The notes under the pieces are model-generated. The model was not told where the DNA came from and did not search any database. It worked only from the letters and a program-made list of their open reading frames with translations. From Bacillus sp. FJAT-26390 (GTDB taxonomy: Bacteria; Bacillota; Bacilli; Paenibacillales; Paenibacillaceae), in the NCBI RefSeq assembly GCF_001682865.1, contig NZ_MAQX01000032.1, positions 614,888 through 678,887 on the forward strand: 64,000 nucleotides of DNA, in the 5' to 3' direction. Numbering within the stretch: the first letter of the stretch is position 1; every line of letters starts with the position of its first letter. Below, piece after piece: positions 9,245 through 16,788 of the stretch. Position numbers and translations under genes: made by a program.

Positions 9245-10588
9245 TTATTTTTTGTTCAATTCCCATGTGTTTTGGTGTTCTTTAGCCAAATCTTCCGCTT
9301 TAACATCCTTGATCAGCAAGCTTTGCAAGCCAGTCAAATGCGTTTGTGTCGTTGCAGGCTCGATCACGTTGTCAAAGTTCATGTCGCCGCCCTTCACTTC
9401 ATTGAAACGGCCCATCGCATCAACCGCAAGATCGGAGTAGCCTGCCGCTTTCAGGTCACCTTCTACTTTTTGCGCCAAGCCAACAGCCGCTTTTTTGTCA
9501 AAAGCTACTTTCGGGTAGTTCAGAAGGAGGTACTTCAAGAACGCTTTGCTTTCTTCCAAATGCTCGCTGTTTGCGCCGAGCGCATATGCCGTTCCTGGCG
9601 CAATAACGTAATCGGTCGCGCTGCCTTTGCCGCCAACAGTCGGGAATGGCAGGAAGCCGATTTTCCCTTTTACCGCGTCGGATGCGTCAATTGATGCAAT
9701 TTCCCAAGTTCCCATGAAGTACATGGCAGCTTTGCCGTCACGGAATTGTTGCGATGCGGTATTGTAATCATAAGTAGCTGCTCCTTCTTGGAACGCGCCA
9801 GCCTTGATCAAATCCTGCGTCTTCTGGATCGCTTCCACGAATACAGGATCCGTAAAGTTTTTCTTGCCGGCTACAACATCATCCAAAAATTTAGGTCCGC
9901 CGTTCACGCGCTGCAAAATGTTCGTGAACATGAAGGAAAGCGGCCATTTATCCTTGCCTGCGAGCATAATCGGAGGGATGCCTGCCTCTTTAAATTTTGG
10001 AACCGATGCAAGGATGTCCTCGAAAGTCGCTGGCGGCTGTACGCCGGCCTTCTCGAACAGCTCCTTGTTATAATAAATGCCTGCGATATTCATGTTGTAA
10101 GGAAGCGCATACACATTTCCGTCGAAGGAGTAGTAATCAAGCACGCCCTCGAGGAACGTTCCTTTTAGCTCATCGTCCAAAATATCATTTAACGGCGCGA
10201 GCACTTTGCCATTCGCGAATGGCTGCAGCTGCGCGCCCGGATTAACCATCGTAATGTCGGACACTTCGCCTGATGCGGCTTGCGTCTTCAGCTTAACCTT
10301 CTGCTGCTCCGTATCAAGACGATCCCATTCGATCGTTACATTCGGAAACTCTTTCATATAATTGTTGGCGATCTCTTCCTCAACCTGATAAGACGGCGTG
10401 CTTTTGTCTGTCTGCAGCGTTTGGAAGGTAAGGGTTACTTTCTTCGCTTCCGGCTTTTCCGACGCTGGAGCATTCCCTGTTGCCGCCCCGCCTTCACTAT
10501 TGCTCGCTACATTGTTTCCCCCACAGGCTGCTAAAGTGAACGTTAGCGCTGTCGCCAGCACTGCGCCCATCACTCGTTTTTTTATCAT
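9245..10588 (-). CDS. Extracellular sugar-binding lipoprotein of ABC transporter
   Basis: Family 1 solute-binding protein of 447 residues. A lipoprotein signal peptide ends in the lipobox LAAC (Cys about residue 21), and a Gly/Asn/Ser-rich tether follows. The mature part has the usual two-lobed architecture (IEWDRLDTEQQKVKLKTQAA; YALPYNMNIAGIYYNKELFEKAG; GKAAMYFMGTWEIAS). It captures a mono- or oligosaccharide outside the cell and delivers it to the two downstream permeases. It is the first gene of the binding protein-permease-permease-kinase-regulator operon. The start ATG follows AGGGGGAAACAGT. The roughly 250 nt upstream contain AT-rich promoter-like sequence, but I could not place a convincing -35/-10 pair. 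Confidence 0.92.
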   Translation of the reverse strand: MIKKRVMGAVLATALTFTLAACGGNNVASNSEGGAATGNAPASEKPEAKKVTLTFQTLQTDKSTPSYQVEEEIANNYMKEFPNVTIEWDRLDTEQQKVKLKTQAASGEVSDITMVNPGAQLQPFANGKVLAPLNDILDDELKGTFLEGVLDYYSFDGNVYALPYNMNIAGIYYNKELFEKAGVQPPATFEDILASVPKFKEAGIPPIMLAGKDKWPLSFMFTNILQRVNGGPKFLDDVVAGKKNFTDPVFVEAIQKTQDLIKAGAFQEGAATYDYNTASQQFRDGKAAMYFMGTWEIASIDASDAVKGKIGFLPFPTVGGKGSATDYVIAPGTAYALGANSEHLEESKAFLKYLLLNYPKVAFDKKAAVGLAQKVEGDLKAAGYSDLAVDAMGRFNEVKGGDMNFDNVIEPATTQTHLTGLQSLLIKDVKAEDLAKEHQNTWELNKK

Positions 10589-10759
10589 ACTGTTTCCCCC
10601 TATGCTTGATATCGCTTACACGTATAACTGTACAATTTATGACAATTTCCCGTAATGCAAAAAATCAACCACTCATGTTGAAATTTTCAATCACATTTGA
10701 TGACTCCCTTACCCATTTTAAATTCAAATAGATGGATTTGTCCCTCTTCCCGCGCAAAT

Positions 10760-10797
10760 AAAAAAGGATGACGCCAGCAGCTTGCTTGGCTTCACCC
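10760..10797 (-). terminator. Rho-independent terminator of the IDEAL-domain gene
   Basis: On the minus strand, 11-nt arms GGGTGAAGCCA and TGGCGTCATCC pair with one wobble and one mismatch, and a run of T residues follows at once. The hairpin lies 44 nt past the stop of the IDEAL-domain gene. Confidence 0.75.
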
Positions 10798-10840
10798 TTC
10801 TTATAGGCACTGCTATGGTTTAAAAGCCGAACCCGCTTAT

Positions 10841-11206
10841 TTAAGCGGATTGGCCGAGTCGATTGACAGGGAATGAATATACTTTGGAACGGTCTCCGGA
10901 TTTGGCTGCTTCCTCGCTTGCCTTCTGGGAATTCGTAAGCTCCATAAACCAAGCCTCATCCCAAGTATCCAATGCCAGGTCGATTGAATTTTGAAAAACC
11001 TGGGCATCATCTAATGCAATGTCGGATACGTTTTTGAGCCAAGATGACCGAACGGCAACGATTTTCCCTATGACTTCCTCGTTATCTGATTTCACTACAT
11101 TTACGGTTACGAAACCTTGCAAAATATCGATCGTTTCGACAAATCCGTGAATAAGCTCGCCATCTTTCGTTTTACCTTGCACCCAGTCGCTTATGTTGAA
11201 TTTCAT
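10841..11206 (-). CDS. IDEAL-domain small protein
   Basis: This 121-residue protein has an IDEAL-type motif, SIDLALDTWDEAWFMELTNS, near residues 72-91. The N-terminal half (DWVQGKTKDGELIHGFVETID) resembles a small beta-barrel fold. IDEAL domains occur in short Firmicute proteins and in the anti-adaptor-like regulators of competence; no enzymatic activity is known. The gene is monocistronic, with a terminator downstream. An AGGTGG-like ribosome site precedes the ATG. The function is not known. Confidence 0.7.
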   Translation of the reverse strand: MKFNISDWVQGKTKDGELIHGFVETIDILQGFVTVNVVKSDNEEVIGKIVAVRSSWLKNVSDIALDDAQVFQNSIDLALDTWDEAWFMELTNSQKASEEAAKSGDRSKVYSFPVNRLGQSA

Positions 11207-11513
11207 CTTCCAACACCACCTATCCCTAATAGTAAGAACACCCTTTTAACTGTAACTTTTTTTAGTACATTTACTTTAAAAAAGTAGACGATACTTTGAG
11301 ACTCCCGAGGCTCTAGCGCCGTCTAATTCGTGACTTCCATACTGTAAGTTTAATGATTACAGTTACCTTTGTCAAGTTGTTCATCCAAAATGGACGATAT
11401 GTTAGTGAAGCTGCATCATTGCAGCTCATATTTATAAATGGATGGTACCCCGAGGCGTTGCACCATTCGTGCATCGGCATCAAGCCATGCAGCTGCAACG
11501 CCTATTTCAAAAA
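11207..11513 (-). other. Intergenic region with inverted-repeat hairpin at 11453-11503
   Basis: No gene is supported here. Just past the stop of the 81-residue protein gene, perfect 10-bp arms (AGGCGTTGCA and TGCAACGCCT) enclose a 31-nt loop that can itself fold (TGCA...TGCA). It has no T tract, so it may be a 3' end processing or weak termination structure. A second small hairpin, AGCTGCA-tcat-TGCAGCT, lies at 11409-11426. The part next to 11206 should hold the promoter of the IDEAL-domain gene. Confidence 0.5.
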
Positions 11514-11759
11514 CTAGCTCCAGCCCCAGAAGAAGCCGTCTCTCTCCCATGCCGCTTTCCCTTTGTGCAGCTTACGGAATACTTTCTTCACTTCTTTATC
11601 GATCGATTGGTTGCCATGCTCATTCACATATATAAAAGATTCGCCAAACTGGCTTTTAATATGCTCAACGGCAGCGCTTTGGTGCAAAATTCCTTTTTCC
11701 TTCAACTCGTTCAGCATCCACTCTGCAACTTCATTAGCCGTATGGGACATCCTGCTCAC
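11514..11759 (-). CDS. Small conserved protein, DUF6953-like
   Basis: This 81-residue protein reads ANEVAEWMLNELKEKGILHQ, then FGESFIYVNEHGNQSIDKEVKKVFRKL, ending in a basic/aromatic tail, WERDGFFWGWS. It resembles a family of short Bacillales proteins catalogued as DUF6953, predicted to be a small helix-turn-helix-like fold. No function is known. The actual start may be the Met at residue 4 of the frame. It is a single gene facing away from ohrR. Confidence 0.65.
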   Translation of the reverse strand: MSRMSHTANEVAEWMLNELKEKGILHQSAAVEHIKSQFGESFIYVNEHGNQSIDKEVKKVFRKLHKGKAAWERDGFFWGWS

Positions 11760-11835
11760 TCCTTCATCAAATAAACGCTGTAACTATAGCATACTTAAAC
11801 GTATAACTTCAACAATAGTCGCGGCGCCGCTTTCA

Positions 11836-11894
11836 TTGACAGTTTATTGTCATTTCCTCTATATTATATTTATCACAATTTAATTTTACGAAAT
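11836..11894 (+). promoter_or_regulatory. ohrR promoter with OhrR-like operator
   Basis: TTGACA (11836-11841) and TATATT (11860-11865) are separated by 18 nt and form a sigma-A promoter. Directly downstream, around and after the expected +1, lies ACAATTTAATTTTACGAAAT (11875-11894). It matches the sequence over the glutathione peroxidase promoter at 18 of 20 positions and resembles the Bacillus OhrR box (TACAATT/AATTGTA half-sites). This suggests autoregulation by OhrR. Confidence 0.72.
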
Positions 11895-11951
11895 AAAGTG
11901 ATTGGATAGCACGATAAAAAATAAATTCACCTTCCTTTGGAGGACAACAAC

Positions 11952-12401
11952 ATGGATAGCAACGATCTGTTAAAACTCGACAACCAAATCTGCTTCGCCT
12001 TTTATGCCTGTTCCAGAGAAATAACGAAGCTGTATCGGCCGATGCTGGAGAAAATAGACCTCACTTACACGCAATATGTGACGATGCTCGCCCTATGGGA
12101 GCAGGATCACGTCACAGTAACTGCGCTCGGCAACAAGCTTTACCTCGACTCCGGCACCTTGACTCCATTGCTCAAAAAGCTGGAAGCTGCCGGCCATATT
12201 ACTCGCACGCGCGATCGCAATGATGAGCGCAGCGTCTTGGTCGAGCTGACTGAGCAAGGCAGAGCCTTGAAGGAACAAGCGCTTGATTTCCCTTACCAGC
12301 TCGCATGCAAGCTTGACGGAACACCGGAAGAAGGAGCTGCGATGCTGGAGCTTATGCATCAATTCCTTCACCGCATGCAGCAAAGCTCTGCCAAAGAGTA
12401 A
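11952..12401 (+). CDS. ohrR: OhrR-type organic hydroperoxide-sensing MarR repressor
   Basis: This 149-residue MarR-family protein has the peroxide-sensing N-terminus DNQICFAFYACSREITKLY, with the reactive Cys at residue 14. The Bacillus subtilis OhrR sensor is Cys15. The winged helix includes the recognition part YLDSGTLTPLLKKLEAAGHI and the wing RTRDRNDERSVLVELT. OhrR represses peroxidase genes until the cysteine is oxidised. The ATG at 11952 has TTGGAGGA at a good distance; a TTG at 11937 would overlap that ribosome site. An aldo/keto reductase gene follows after 47 nt, probably in the same transcript. No ohr gene lies next to it; a glutathione peroxidase takes that place in this locus. Confidence 0.88.
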   Translation: MDSNDLLKLDNQICFAFYACSREITKLYRPMLEKIDLTYTQYVTMLALWEQDHVTVTALGNKLYLDSGTLTPLLKKLEAAGHITRTRDRNDERSVLVELTEQGRALKEQALDFPYQLACKLDGTPEEGAAMLELMHQFLHRMQQSSAKE

Positions 12402-12448
12402 CTGCCAATAAGCAGTGCTCCCACTACTTATCCAGGAGGCAATAAGCA

Positions 12449-13426
12449 ATGACAAAATCCGTACTCCGGCCGTTTGGCCATACGAATTTGCAATTATCTC
12501 CACTTGGCCTCGGCTGCTGGCAGTTCAGCAACGGCAAAGGCCTCGTCGGAAAGTTTTGGCCTGTTCTGCAGGGCAGCATCATTAATGACATTGTCAAAAC
12601 CAGCTATGAAGGCGGGATGAACTGGTTCGATACAGCCGAAATTTACGGCAACGGCCAATCCGAGCAGCTGCTCGCGCGTGCGCTGCGCGAAACGATACCT
12701 GCGAATGATCCTGTTTTCATTGCGACCAAATGGTGGCCGTTTATGCGCACAGCCAGCAGTATCGGCAGCACCATCGACGAACGAATAAAGCTGCTTGAAG
12801 GCCGCACGATTAACCTGTATCAGGTGCATCAGCCCTTCTCCTTATCATCCGTAAGCAGTGAGATGAAGCAAATGGCTAAGCTTGCGGCTGCCGGCAAAAT
12901 TGAGCATGTAGGCGTCAGCAACTTCTCCGCCAAGCAAATGCGCGAGGCTGACCGCGTCCTGCGGGAGCATGGCCTGCGGCTCGCATCCAATCAAGTGAAG
13001 TACAGCCTGCTTGACCGCCGAATCGAGCAGAACGGCATACTGGAAACCGCACAGGAGCTTGGCGCTGCTATTATCGCATACTCTCCGCTTGAGCAAGGCA
13101 TATTAAGCGGAAAGTTTCATCATAACCCCGAGTTGGTTAAATCGATAAGCGGTCCGCGCAAATGGAGCCCTGCTTTCCGCAAAGAGGGACTGAGCCGCTC
13201 GAAGCCGCTCATAGATTCGCTGGAGCAAATGGCTGTCCATTACGATGCGACCGCAACGCAGGTGGCGCTGAACTGGCTTATCCACGCTCATGGAGAGACG
13301 GTGTTCGCCATTCCCGGCGCATCAAAAATCCATCACGCCGAACAAAACGTGAAGGCGATGCGCTTCAAACTGACGGCTGATGAAATTAACGAAATCAGCG
13401 AGGTGTCACGGTTCGTCTGTCGCTGA
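12449..13426 (+). CDS. Aldo/keto reductase
   Basis: A 325-residue TIM-barrel oxidoreductase. The catalytic tetrad is visible as Asp in NWFDTAEIYGNG, Tyr in the same motif, Lys in IATKWW and His in YQVHQPF; NADPH-binding residues lie in the C-terminal AIPGASKIHHAEQNVKAM. Such enzymes reduce reactive aldehydes, which fits co-transcription with ohrR as part of an oxidative-damage response. CAGGAGG precedes the ATG by about 10 nt. The substrate is unknown. Confidence 0.88.
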   Translation: MTKSVLRPFGHTNLQLSPLGLGCWQFSNGKGLVGKFWPVLQGSIINDIVKTSYEGGMNWFDTAEIYGNGQSEQLLARALRETIPANDPVFIATKWWPFMRTASSIGSTIDERIKLLEGRTINLYQVHQPFSLSSVSSEMKQMAKLAAAGKIEHVGVSNFSAKQMREADRVLREHGLRLASNQVKYSLLDRRIEQNGILETAQELGAAIIAYSPLEQGILSGKFHHNPELVKSISGPRKWSPAFRKEGLSRSKPLIDSLEQMAVHYDATATQVALNWLIHAHGETVFAIPGASKIHHAEQNVKAMRFKLTADEINEISEVSRFVCR

Positions 13427-13532
13427 GCTGAGCTTATTCGAATCTTCAATCCGAATCTCGATTCAAAGCTGTGAGGGAAGGGTATTAGTAGCTGTACCTC
13501 ATTATAGCTATAAGGCGAGAGGAGGGCTCACC

Positions 13533-14021
13533 ATGACGGTGACCATCGGCATTTTCAAGAAAGAAGAAAGCGTATTGGACGCAATCAAAAGGTTTCAAGC
13601 AAATGCATGGAATGACTACAACCTTCGAATTGTCGTAAAAAACAAGGAGTCGGCCCCCATACTAGCATCTCAATCAGATGTCCCTGTAGAAGAAGTCTAT
13701 GAAATACGCGAAGCTCAGGAGCCTCTAATCGAGAGGGCTGTACCTCCGGTAGGAGCCGTACCGCTCGCTGCTGGCGGCTACACGGCCGGATCGATTGGCG
13801 CAAGCGGCAGTCCGACTGGCTTTGTTCCAATCGTGAACGATCCAGACCAATACCCGAGTACCCATGATGTGCTGCATGACATCGGCATTCCAGCGGAGCA
13901 TGCCAAGGAATGCGGCGATGCCGTGGAGCTCGGACGTTATTTACTCATTATCGAAACAGAATCGGCGGCTGAAGCGGAAACTCTGCTTCGTCAAGCCGGG
14001 GCTGCGAATGTCGTTATCTAA
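13533..14021 (+). CDS. General stress protein, YflT/GSP17M-like domain
   Basis: A 162-residue protein. The N-terminal ~55 residues (MTVTIGIFKKEESVLDAIKRFQANAW) resemble the YflT heat/stress domain found in general stress protein 17M of Bacillus. A Pro/Gly-rich middle (VPPVGAVPLAAGGYTAGSIG) is followed by a second alpha/beta segment (DIGIPAEHAKECGDAVELGRYLLIIETES) of the same repeat type. The function is unknown. The ATG at 13533 has GGAGGG 6 nt upstream; longer frames starting inside the reductase gene are unlikely. A strong terminator follows. Confidence 0.75.
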   Translation: MTVTIGIFKKEESVLDAIKRFQANAWNDYNLRIVVKNKESAPILASQSDVPVEEVYEIREAQEPLIERAVPPVGAVPLAAGGYTAGSIGASGSPTGFVPIVNDPDQYPSTHDVLHDIGIPAEHAKECGDAVELGRYLLIIETESAAEAETLLRQAGAANVVI

Positions 14022-14036
14022 TAATAAAATGGAACG

Positions 14037-14075
14037 GAGAGGCTGCCGAGCATCGATGCGGGCAGCCTCTCTTTT
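14037..14075 (+). terminator. Rho-independent terminator
   Basis: Perfect 11-bp arms GAGAGGCTGCC (14037-14047) and GGCAGCCTCTC (14061-14071) are followed by TTTTGCTTT. It ends the stress-protein transcript and insulates the glutathione peroxidase promoter. Confidence 0.85.
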
Positions 14076-14097
14076 GCTTTCAGCCTTTAAATATAAA

Positions 14098-14141
14098 TTG
14101 ACATCGCATGATAAATTGTTTACAATTTAATTATACAAAAT
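14098..14141 (+). promoter_or_regulatory. Glutathione peroxidase promoter overlapped by OhrR-like operator
   Basis: TTGACA (14098-14103) is spaced 17 nt from TACAAT (14121-14126), a near-consensus sigma-A promoter. ACAATTTAATTATACAAAAT (14122-14141) begins inside the -10 box and is nearly identical to the element after the ohrR promoter. An upstream half, AAATTGTttACAATTT, adds dyad symmetry. The position fits repression by steric block. Confidence 0.75.
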
Positions 14142-14169
14142 ATAAAATCGGTTATTGGAGGTTATCCCT

Positions 14170-14664
14170 ATGTCCATTTACAATATTGACGTGAAGACGA
14201 TTAGAGGTGAATCACAAACGCTTGCCCCCTACAGAGGGAAAGTTATGCTCATCGTAAATACAGCAACCAAATGCGGCTTCGCCACGCAGTTCAAGGGTCT
14301 CCAAAAGCTTCACGATACGTACAATAAACAAGGCTTCGCCGTGCTTGGCTTTCCCTCCTCACAGTTCGCCAATCAAGAGCTAAGCGATGACAGCCAAGTG
14401 GCTGAAGCTTGCGAAATCAACTTCGGAGTATCTTTCCCGCTATTTGCGAAAATCGATGTGAACGGCAGCACTGCTCATCCGTTGTTCCAGCTCCTAACCA
14501 ATGAAGCACGCGGCTTCCTAGGTTCCAAATCGATCAAATGGAACTTCACGAAGTTTCTAGTCGATCAGAACGGCAAAATACTGAAGCGCTTCGGATCAAA
14601 GGATACGCCTGAGCAAATCGAAAAGCATATCCAGAAGCTGCTGAAAGTGCCTACCCACGCTTAA
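14170..14664 (+). CDS. Glutathione peroxidase family (thiol peroxidase type)
   Basis: This 164-residue Cys-type glutathione peroxidase homologue has the peroxidatic Cys35 in NTATKCGFATQ. The catalytic partners are Gln65 (FPSSQFANQE) and Trp124-Asn125 (IKWNFTKFLVD). Cys81 (AEACEINF) is the likely resolving cysteine of the thioredoxin-dependent type. It reduces organic hydroperoxides in the cytoplasm. I chose ATG 14170, which follows TTGGAGG at 8-9 nt; the TTG at 14155 lies within that ribosome site. The promoter carries an OhrR-like operator, so it probably takes the role that ohr plays in other species. Confidence 0.92.
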   Translation: MSIYNIDVKTIRGESQTLAPYRGKVMLIVNTATKCGFATQFKGLQKLHDTYNKQGFAVLGFPSSQFANQELSDDSQVAEACEINFGVSFPLFAKIDVNGSTAHPLFQLLTNEARGFLGSKSIKWNFTKFLVDQNGKILKRFGSKDTPEQIEKHIQKLLKVPTHA

Positions 14665-14698
14665 AGCTGCGAAAAGCTTCTCCTATACGAACGTCTAA

Positions 14699-14746
14699 CA
14701 GGCGGTCAAAATTAGCAAAGTTTACTTTGGTGATTTTGACCGCCTG
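14699..14746 (+). terminator. Long perfect hairpin after glutathione peroxidase gene
   Basis: Fourteen-base arms CAGGCGGTCAAAAT and ATTTTGACCGCCTG are perfectly complementary around a 20-nt loop that contains a smaller CAAAG/CTTTG stem. Only a short pyrimidine run follows (TAACTTTCTG), so it may be an imperfect terminator or an mRNA-end stabiliser. Confidence 0.6.
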
Positions 14747-14821
14747 TAACTTTCTGATCAGATTTACGTCTACTTAATATAAGAAAGGACTATATAATCT
14801 TTATATTTTCAGGAGGAAAAA

Positions 14822-15628
14822 ATGTTTAAAAAGTTGACGTTAACGTTATTGGCGTCTGCCCTGCTTGCTGTCCCTGCTTTTTCAACTTGCAGCTTTGCAG
14901 ATAGCCGGCCCGTAGAGATTTATAACGGCCAATTGAAGAACAATCGGGTGCTTATCCCTTTGCGCGACGTATCTCAAAATTTAGACGCTGCCGTGGAGTG
15001 GAATCAGAAGCTCAAAACCATCAAAATCAACAAAGACGACACCGAATTGCTGCTAACCGTTAACTCCAAAAAAGTGCTCGTCAACCAGTCTGAAATTGAG
15101 CTGGACGTTCCAGCCGTCTTAATCCAGAACACGACCTATGTTCCGCTGCGATTTGTCAGCCAAACGTTAGGAGCGGGTGTAGACTGGAATCCGTACGGCC
15201 AACAAGCAACGATTACGTTGAATGGAAAACAGATTATCGTAAATATCGAACGAACTCAGCCTGCTTCCTCTCAAAAAGCAACGGCTGCCCATTTGAAACG
15301 GTTATCCGATAAATTGAACGAAGCAACCGATTTGTCTTCCATCAAGCAGATTCGGACTTATTTTAAGCCTTACTTCACAGATCGTCTCATTAATGCGATT
15401 ATTCAAACTAAAGGGTTTGAATACAAGAATCAGTTTGGCGCTCCTCTAATCTCCCCCAATTATTTGAGCCGGACAACTGCAAGGCTTTCGCAATCATTGG
15501 ACACCGGGCATGATGGTTATGAAATCTTTTCCGTTATTCGACAAATGAATCTGGTTTATGTGGATAAGACGTGGAAGGTAGATCGTGTGAGCTTCACAAA
15601 GATCTCCACACCTATTTCGGGAGCATAG
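14822..15628 (+). CDS. Secreted copper-amine-oxidase-N ('stalk') domain protein
   Basis: A 268-residue exported protein. The signal peptide of about 26 residues ends near FSTCSFADS. The stalk domain (about residues 35-140) has paired repeats: RVLIPLRDVSQNLDAAVEWN and TTYVPLRFVSQTLGAGVDWN. This domain is common on Paenibacillus surface proteins and probably mediates cell-surface or wall interactions; it does not imply copper oxidase activity. The C-terminal ~120 residues (KQIRTYFKPYFTDRLINAI...) match nothing I recognise. AGGAGG precedes the ATG. It appears monocistronic. Confidence 0.82.
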   Translation: MFKKLTLTLLASALLAVPAFSTCSFADSRPVEIYNGQLKNNRVLIPLRDVSQNLDAAVEWNQKLKTIKINKDDTELLLTVNSKKVLVNQSEIELDVPAVLIQNTTYVPLRFVSQTLGAGVDWNPYGQQATITLNGKQIIVNIERTQPASSQKATAAHLKRLSDKLNEATDLSSIKQIRTYFKPYFTDRLINAIIQTKGFEYKNQFGAPLISPNYLSRTTARLSQSLDTGHDGYEIFSVIRQMNLVYVDKTWKVDRVSFTKISTPISGA

Positions 15629-15699
15629 TCCAAAAAAAGAGCAGCTTGCGCCTCTGGTTGAGGCGCTCCCCTCCCCATAGCGCACTGAAAGCAGCAAGA

Positions 15700-15888
15700 T
15701 TAGCGGGAAAAATTCCTGTTATTCGAAGCGATTACCGGTGAAAATTAATGTTAGCAGGATTTTCTCCCGTTAATTTTCAAATATATGCCCATTTGGAGTA
15801 AGAGTGCTGCTTTTAACGGGAGATTTTCCAGCTAAATGCTCTATTTGCCGCCCCCGCCAGAAAATTAGATGGGTATTTTCCTGTTAAT
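15700..15888. repeat. Four degenerate 24-bp intergenic repeats
   Basis: Copies lie at 15700-15723 (+), 15751-15774 (+), 15812-15835 (-) and 15865-15888 (+). All start TTAGC or TTAGA, followed by GG near position 7, an A/T-rich core, TCCYG, and end GTTAAT, GTTATT or GTTAAA. Centres are 51-61 bp apart. Copy 2 is also framed by the inverted arms GAAAATTAA/TTAATTTTC. The array occupies the otherwise empty 298 nt between the stalk protein and tubby-like genes. No ORF or RNA family explains it. Confidence 0.75.
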
Positions 15889-15926
15889 CCTGTAAAGCTG
15901 CAATGGATCTAACACACAGGAATCGG

Positions 15927-16448
15927 CTAGTTTTTCAAGTTAAACACATAGTATAATGACGCAATTTCGTAAATATCAAATCGAGCATCCCATATTTTAA
16001 ATGTAAGATGGTTGGATTTTGGCGGCAGCAACCCTTCTGGATAAACCTCGGCAACGACGACTTGATCCACGGTAAATCGGATGGTTCTATCTGTGAAATC
16101 TTTTTTTATCCATACCTTAACCGTGCCCTTCTCATAATAAAACTGCGGATGCGTTCTAATCTTCGTCCGATTCTCGCATATGAAATGTTGTTCCCGCAAG
16201 CGGACATGCCATTTTTCCATAAGCAATGTTTTTATTGTGTTTATCTCTTTAATATCTGCCTGAACTTCACCCTCTAGGTTAAAAGCCTGAACATTATTCA
16301 CTACATTATCAAAAAGAGTATTCATCAGCCTTTGTATTTTGCTAGAGTGATACCTGTTCATTGTTCCTACGGCTTGGCCTATTTCGTCGTTGATCAATAC
16401 CGGAGAGGTGCTCATCCGCAGAAGAGGAATTATGGCTTTATAGATCAT
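15927..16448 (-). CDS. Tubby C-terminal-domain-like protein
   Basis: A 173-residue intracellular protein with no signal peptide or membrane helix. The N-terminal part (LINDEIGQAVGTMNRYHSS) and alternating strand pattern resemble the tubby-C/LURAP-like beta-barrel fold found in small Bacillales proteins of unknown role. I chose ATG 16448, which has AAGGAG 6 nt upstream; the frame extends 19 codons further without a ribosome site. The codon and base composition are more A/T-rich than the neighbours. The assignment rests on general resemblance only. Confidence 0.55.
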   Translation of the reverse strand: MIYKAIIPLLRMSTSPVLINDEIGQAVGTMNRYHSSKIQRLMNTLFDNVVNNVQAFNLEGEVQADIKEINTIKTLLMEKWHVRLREQHFICENRTKIRTHPQFYYEKGTVKVWIKKDFTDRTIRFTVDQVVVAEVYPEGLLPPKSNHLTFKIWDARFDIYEIASLYYVFNLKN

Positions 16449-16730
16449 ATTGACTCCTTTTAAAAAGAAATACTCGCGTACGGGATAACACGAACAAGCG
16501 CCCATACTCTAGATAGCGCTTCGCTTATTTAAGGAAATAATTTCAATAATACCCTATAGTTTTTATTTTTTATCCACGCAAAGTCAACTCGTCTTTTCCG
16601 AAAGAGCATTTGCGCGGTGATTCTCTTTGAATTGGAATAAAAAAAAACGCACAGGACTCAAAGCTCCTTTCAAAAAAACATACGGTCTTTCACCTGCCCA
16701 ATATCGGGAGGAGAACATAACATAAACAAA
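16449..16730. other. Intergenic region without a recognised gene
   Basis: About 280 nt of A/T-rich sequence upstream of the tubby-like gene. It should contain that gene's promoter, but no clear -35/-10 pair stands out. Poly-A runs (16641-16649 and 16672-16679) lie downstream of the hydrolase terminator. Confidence 0.4.
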
Positions 16731-16769
16731 GGGCTGCTCCAAAAGGTCTCAGACCTTTTGGAGCAGCCC
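16731..16769 (-). terminator. Near-perfect palindromic terminator of the hydrolase gene
   Basis: Nineteen-base arms starting GGGCTGCTCCAAAAGG are perfectly complementary around a single central base. The minus-strand side runs into TTTGTTTATG. It lies 20 nt past the stop of the alpha/beta hydrolase gene. Confidence 0.85.
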
Positions 16770-16788
16770 TTATATGCAGAAATGCTCG

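Noticed and set aside
10665..10952. 95-codon minus-strand frame
   Set aside because: It overlaps the IDEAL-domain gene and its terminator in another frame, with no ribosome site.
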